A stretch of DNA of 36,707 nucleotides, from positions 1 through 36,707 of the forward strand of contig CAIYCW010000024.1 in the NCBI GenBank assembly GCA_903924855.1. The letters are read 5' to 3'. Shown piece after piece: positions 33,064 through 36,707 of the stretch. The notes below the pieces were generated by a model that searched no databases, had not been told where the DNA came from, and was given only the letters and a program-made list of their open reading frames with translations. This DNA comes from an uncultured Rhodospirillales bacterium (GTDB taxonomy: Bacteria > Pseudomonadota > Alphaproteobacteria > Acetobacterales > Acetobacteraceae). Each line of letters begins with the position of its first letter. Position 1 is the stretch's first letter. Position numbers and translations under genes: made by a program.

Positions 33064-33764
33064 CACGAATAACCCCGGTTGGCGCGGCGTTCGAGCCAGG
33101 ACTGGCCCCAGACCGAGACGGTGCTGAAGGCGAGATAAAGCAGGGCGGCCGCCGTGTAGAACACCAAAGGCCGCGTGGTGGCGCGGCTCGCCTCGGAGGC
33201 GGCGCGCAGCAGATCGGTGACCGCAAGCGTGGAGATCAGGGCGGTGTCCTTCTGCAGCACCATCCAGATATTGCCCAGGCCCGGCAGCGCCACGCGGCCG
33301 AGCTGTGGCAGCACCACCTTGCGAAACACCTGGCGTGGGGTGAGGCCCAGCGACAGCGCGGCCTCGCTCTGCCCTGGCGGGACGGCCGCGATCGAGGCCA
33401 CCCACACCTCGGCCGAATAGGCCGCCACCACCACCGAAAGCGCGATCACCCCCGCGGTGAAGGCGCTGACCTCCAGATGCCCGTCCATCCCGAGCCAGGT
33501 TCCGATTTTGTCGATCAGCGCCTGCAGGCCGAAATAGACGATGAAGAGGGCCAGCAGATCCGGAATGCCACGAAAGAACGTGGTGTAGGCGGCACACGCA
33601 CCGCGCAGCAGCCGGTATTTCGACAGTTTCATCACCGCGATCAGCAGGCCGGCGCCGAAGCCGAACGGCACCGTGGTCAGGGCAAGTGCTACCGTGACCG
33701 CGGCACCGTTCAGCAACAGGCCGATCCAGCCATTTGGTCCGAAGAGCAGGGTGTACCAACTCAT
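33063..33764 (-). CDS. amino acid ABC transporter permease (HisQ/OccQ type)
   Basis: This 233-residue PAAT-family permease has the FRGIPDLLALFIVYFGLQ segment (64-81), typical of histidine/arginine/octopine HisQ-type permeases, and the EAA loop EAALSLGLTPRQVFRKVVLP at 134-153. It starts at ATG 33764, 47 bases after the binding-protein stop. It would pair with the second permease as a heterodimer. Confidence 0.92.
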   Translation of the reverse strand: MSWYTLLFGPNGWIGLLLNGAAVTVALALTTVPFGFGAGLLIAVMKLSKYRLLRGACAAYTTFFRGIPDLLALFIVYFGLQALIDKIGTWLGMDGHLEVSAFTAGVIALSVVVAAYSAEVWVASIAAVPPGQSEAALSLGLTPRQVFRKVVLPQLGRVALPGLGNIWMVLQKDTALISTLAVTDLLRAASEASRATTRPLVFYTAAALLYLAFSTVSVWGQSWLERRANRGYS

Positions 33765-33811
33765 CGGACCAGATCCCGGTTATCGCGCACAGGCGATGCC
33801 ATCAGGCCGGA

Positions 33812-34606
33812 TCACTTCCCGCGGATATCGACGGTGAAGTATTTGCCGGCCACCTTCTTGAACGTGCCATCGGCGTCCAGCTCGGCGATCGCCTTGTTGA
33901 ACATGGCGAGCAGGTCGGTGTCTTCCTTGCGGACGGCGGCACCCACGCCCGGGCCGAACACATCGGAATTGGCGGCGCGGTCGATCTTGGCGACGATGCG
34001 GCAGCAGCCATCGCCCACCTTGTCGACGAAGGTGGAGCCCACGATGATGTCGGTCACGGTGTAGTCAAGCCGGCCGGCCTTCAGGTCGTTCTGCGGCTCG
34101 TCGCCACCCGGATACAGCTTCACCTCGGAGCCCTTGTAGAGCTTTTCCAGATAGTTGGCGAAGGTGGTGGAGGATTGTGTGCCGATCGTCTTGCCCTTCA
34201 GCGCCGCCGGCGACACATCGTCGCTCTTGTTGCTGGCCAGGCCCACGAAGACCGGGGCGGTGGAGTAGTAATAGTCGGTGAAGGCCACCAGCTCCTTGCG
34301 CTTGGGCGTGATGTTCATGCTGGAGATGATCACGTCGAACTTGTTGGCGATCAGCGAGGGGATGATGCCGTCCCAGTCCTGGTTCTGGAATGTGCAGGTC
34401 ACCTTCATGCGGCTGCACAGTTCTTTCGCATAATCGACCTCGAAGCCCACGATGTCGCCCTTCGGGCTGACGCTCTCGAACGGCGGATAGGTCGCATCCA
34501 TGCCGATGCGCACGGTCTTCCAATCCTTGGCCAATGCGGGGGCTGCCATCAGAGTGGCGGCCAGGCCAAGGCCCAGCGTCGCCCGGCGCAGGAATTCAGT
34601 CGTCAT
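33812..34606 (-). CDS. LAO/ArgT/HisJ-like amino acid-binding protein
   Basis: This 264-residue periplasmic binding protein of family 3 has a signal peptide (1-26, cleavage after ALA). RIGMDATYPPFESVSPKGD and IVGFEVDYAKELCSRMKV closely match basic amino-acid binding proteins (lysine/arginine/ornithine, histidine, nopaline/octopine). MNITPKRKELVAFTDYYYST follows. ATG 34606 is preceded by a strong AAGGAGG at good spacing, so it may be the best-translated gene of the operon. It is divergent from grpE with 190 bases between. A basic amino acid is the likely ligand. Confidence 0.93.
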   Translation of the reverse strand: MTTEFLRRATLGLGLAATLMAAPALAKDWKTVRIGMDATYPPFESVSPKGDIVGFEVDYAKELCSRMKVTCTFQNQDWDGIIPSLIANKFDVIISSMNITPKRKELVAFTDYYYSTAPVFVGLASNKSDDVSPAALKGKTIGTQSSTTFANYLEKLYKGSEVKLYPGGDEPQNDLKAGRLDYTVTDIIVGSTFVDKVGDGCCRIVAKIDRAANSDVFGPGVGAAVRKEDTDLLAMFNKAIAELDADGTFKKVAGKYFTVDIRGK

Positions 34607-34796
34607 CACAGGAACCTCCTTGTTGCCACGCCATAGATCTTGCGCGGAGTTCAACCCTGGCATGCAAGGGCCGGACCAGTGTGCGGCGGCCTGGCCACAT
34701 GGATCGTCTTGCGATCGGGCGTCTGGCGTTGATCTGGGGCTCGTATCCGCAATCATCCGGCTTGTTCTCAGCCACGTCCCGCACTAACTGCACGCC

Positions 34797-35432
34797 ATGA
34801 CCACAGAACACGACCACATCCCGATGCCCGATCAAGCCGCCGCCGAGACAGGGTTTGAGGCGGACAGCAACCAGACCCCCGACCAGCTGATGGCGGCCGC
34901 CTCCGCGCGCATCGCCGAGCTGGAGGCCGAGCGGGACGAGTTCCGCGAGAAATGGCTGCGCGCCGAGGCGGAAACCCAGAATGTGCGCAACCGCGCCAAG
35001 CGCGATGTGGACGAAACCCGCCAATACGCGGTGCAGAAATTCGCCCGCGACGTGGCCGAGGCGGCGGAGAACATCAAGCGCGGCCTCGACGCCATCCCCG
35101 CCCGCACCGAGGACGAGCCCGACCTGGTCTCCAAGCTGCGCGACGGCTTCGAGGGCATCGAGCGCAGCTTCGTGGCGCTGCTGGAGCGCAACGGCGTGGT
35201 GCGCACCGATCCGCTGGGCGCTGCCTTCGATCCCAATCTGCACCAGGCGATGGCCGAGCAGGAGACCGACGCGCATCCGCCCGGCACCGTGGTGCAGGCC
35301 TGGACCCAGGCCTGGACGTTGAACGGCCGCATCCTGCGCCCCGCCATGGTGGTGGTGGCCAAGGCCAAGCCGGTCGCAGCCGACGGCGATGCCGCCCCGC
35401 CACCGGGCAGCACGCTCAACACCGCTGTATAA
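34797..35432 (+). CDS. grpE: nucleotide exchange factor GrpE
   Basis: GrpE releases ADP from DnaK. The 211-residue protein has an acidic disordered N-terminus (1-30), a long coiled coil (about 33-95) with RAEAETQNVRNRAKRDV, and the C-terminal beta domain with DPLGAAFDPNLHQAM and VVQAWTQAWTLNGRILRPAMVVVAK, the GrpE signature. A Pro/Ala/Gly-rich tail ends it. dnaK follows after 173 bases. The divergent 190-bp upstream gap should hold its promoter. Confidence 0.95.
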   Translation: MTTEHDHIPMPDQAAAETGFEADSNQTPDQLMAAASARIAELEAERDEFREKWLRAEAETQNVRNRAKRDVDETRQYAVQKFARDVAEAAENIKRGLDAIPARTEDEPDLVSKLRDGFEGIERSFVALLERNGVVRTDPLGAAFDPNLHQAMAEQETDAHPPGTVVQAWTQAWTLNGRILRPAMVVVAKAKPVAADGDAAPPPGSTLNTAV

Positions 35433-35433
35433 T
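35428..35433 (+). promoter_or_regulatory. candidate -10 box upstream of dnaK
   Basis: A perfect TATAAT overlaps the grpE stop codon. No good -35 is seen 17 bases before it. A CTTG at 35466-35469 followed 17 bases later by GAATACAT is a weak RpoH-like pair. Either could start dnaK transcription within the 173-base gap; neither is decisive. Confidence 0.3.
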
Positions 35434-35605
35434 CGCAGATTTGCCTAAAAATTCGGCACTCCGGTCTTGCCCCACGGGGTGCCGCTGAATACATCCTGGA
35501 CAGCCTTTCGGGCGGTCCGACACGGATGCCAAACCCAGGGGTGATTTTTCATAGGGGGACACTCGGTGCTTCGGGCCGTAAGTCCTCGCTTGCAAGGAGA
35601 GTAAC

Positions 35606-36707
<1,102 letters not shown>

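Noticed and set aside
31485..34796. Genomic island with integrase or transposase
   Set aside because: No integrase, transposase, tRNA target or flanking direct repeats were seen; only an insertion relative to the usual gene order is inferred.

Overview
The window is GC-rich and densely coded. It looks like a chromosomal segment of an alphaproteobacterium, most likely Acetobacteraceae or a near relative in Rhodospirillales. The reasons are the hrcA, grpE and dnaK genes together, an lptG-lptD-surA-rsmA block of alphaproteobacterial type, the LptD CDLCKDD motif, and A/T-rich hairpin repeats between high-GC genes. The taxonomic call is inference from protein style and gene order; no rRNA or tRNA gene was recognised.

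Layout. (1) 1-6030: an SMP-30/gluconolactonase-like gene (-), a Ldh2-type malate/lactate dehydrogenase (+) overlapping an unknown polytopic membrane protein (+), a short-chain dehydrogenase (-), then yicC-gmk (+). (2) 6063-9200: an FkbM-type methyltransferase (-) divergent from a polar amino-acid ABC importer (two permeases, one binding protein, no ATPase). (3) 9208-12417: Hsp33 (hslO), a small lipoprotein and a GlcD-like FAD dehydrogenase. (4) 12487-18120: the outer-membrane biogenesis block lptG-lptD-surA and then rsmA, whose expected start position carries ATC rather than ATG. (5) 18168-25680: cell-surface carbohydrate genes: a GT4 glycosyltransferase and a large GT2-WbsX fusion protein (-), then the tightly overlapped dTDP-L-rhamnose operon rfbBACD (+). 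(6) 25750-30185: a PEP-CTERM secreted protein, an RluA-type pseudouridine synthase, a TrmH/SpoU RNA methyltransferase, a D-2-hydroxyacid dehydrogenase and a PHB-depolymerase-family esterase. (7) 30420-36707: hrcA, then grpE and dnaK (cut by the window end). hrcA is separated from grpE by about 3.3 kb holding a HigA-like fragment, a DUF29 protein and a second ATPase-less amino-acid ABC importer.

How the parts fit: LptG and LptD build the LPS transport bridge and its outer-membrane gate, and SurA chaperones outer-membrane proteins such as LptD. The rhamnose operon supplies dTDP-L-rhamnose, which the neighbouring glycosyltransferases could use for LPS or exopolysaccharide, although no linkage is proven here. 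HrcA, GrpE, DnaK and Hsp33 form a protein-quality-control set.

The most unusual signals are these: a dispersed A/T-rich hairpin element (about seven copies, three nearly identical) at gene ends that supplies the C-terminal codons of two proteins; the rsmA gene without a canonical start; two ABC importers lacking ATPase genes; a perfect 16-bp inverted repeat beside a 9-bp hairpin; a triple 27-bp tandem hairpin; and a HigA N-terminal domain standing alone. No CRISPR array, prophage, transposase, or clearly new defence or biosynthetic system was found. Almost all of the window is ordinary core and accessory metabolism.
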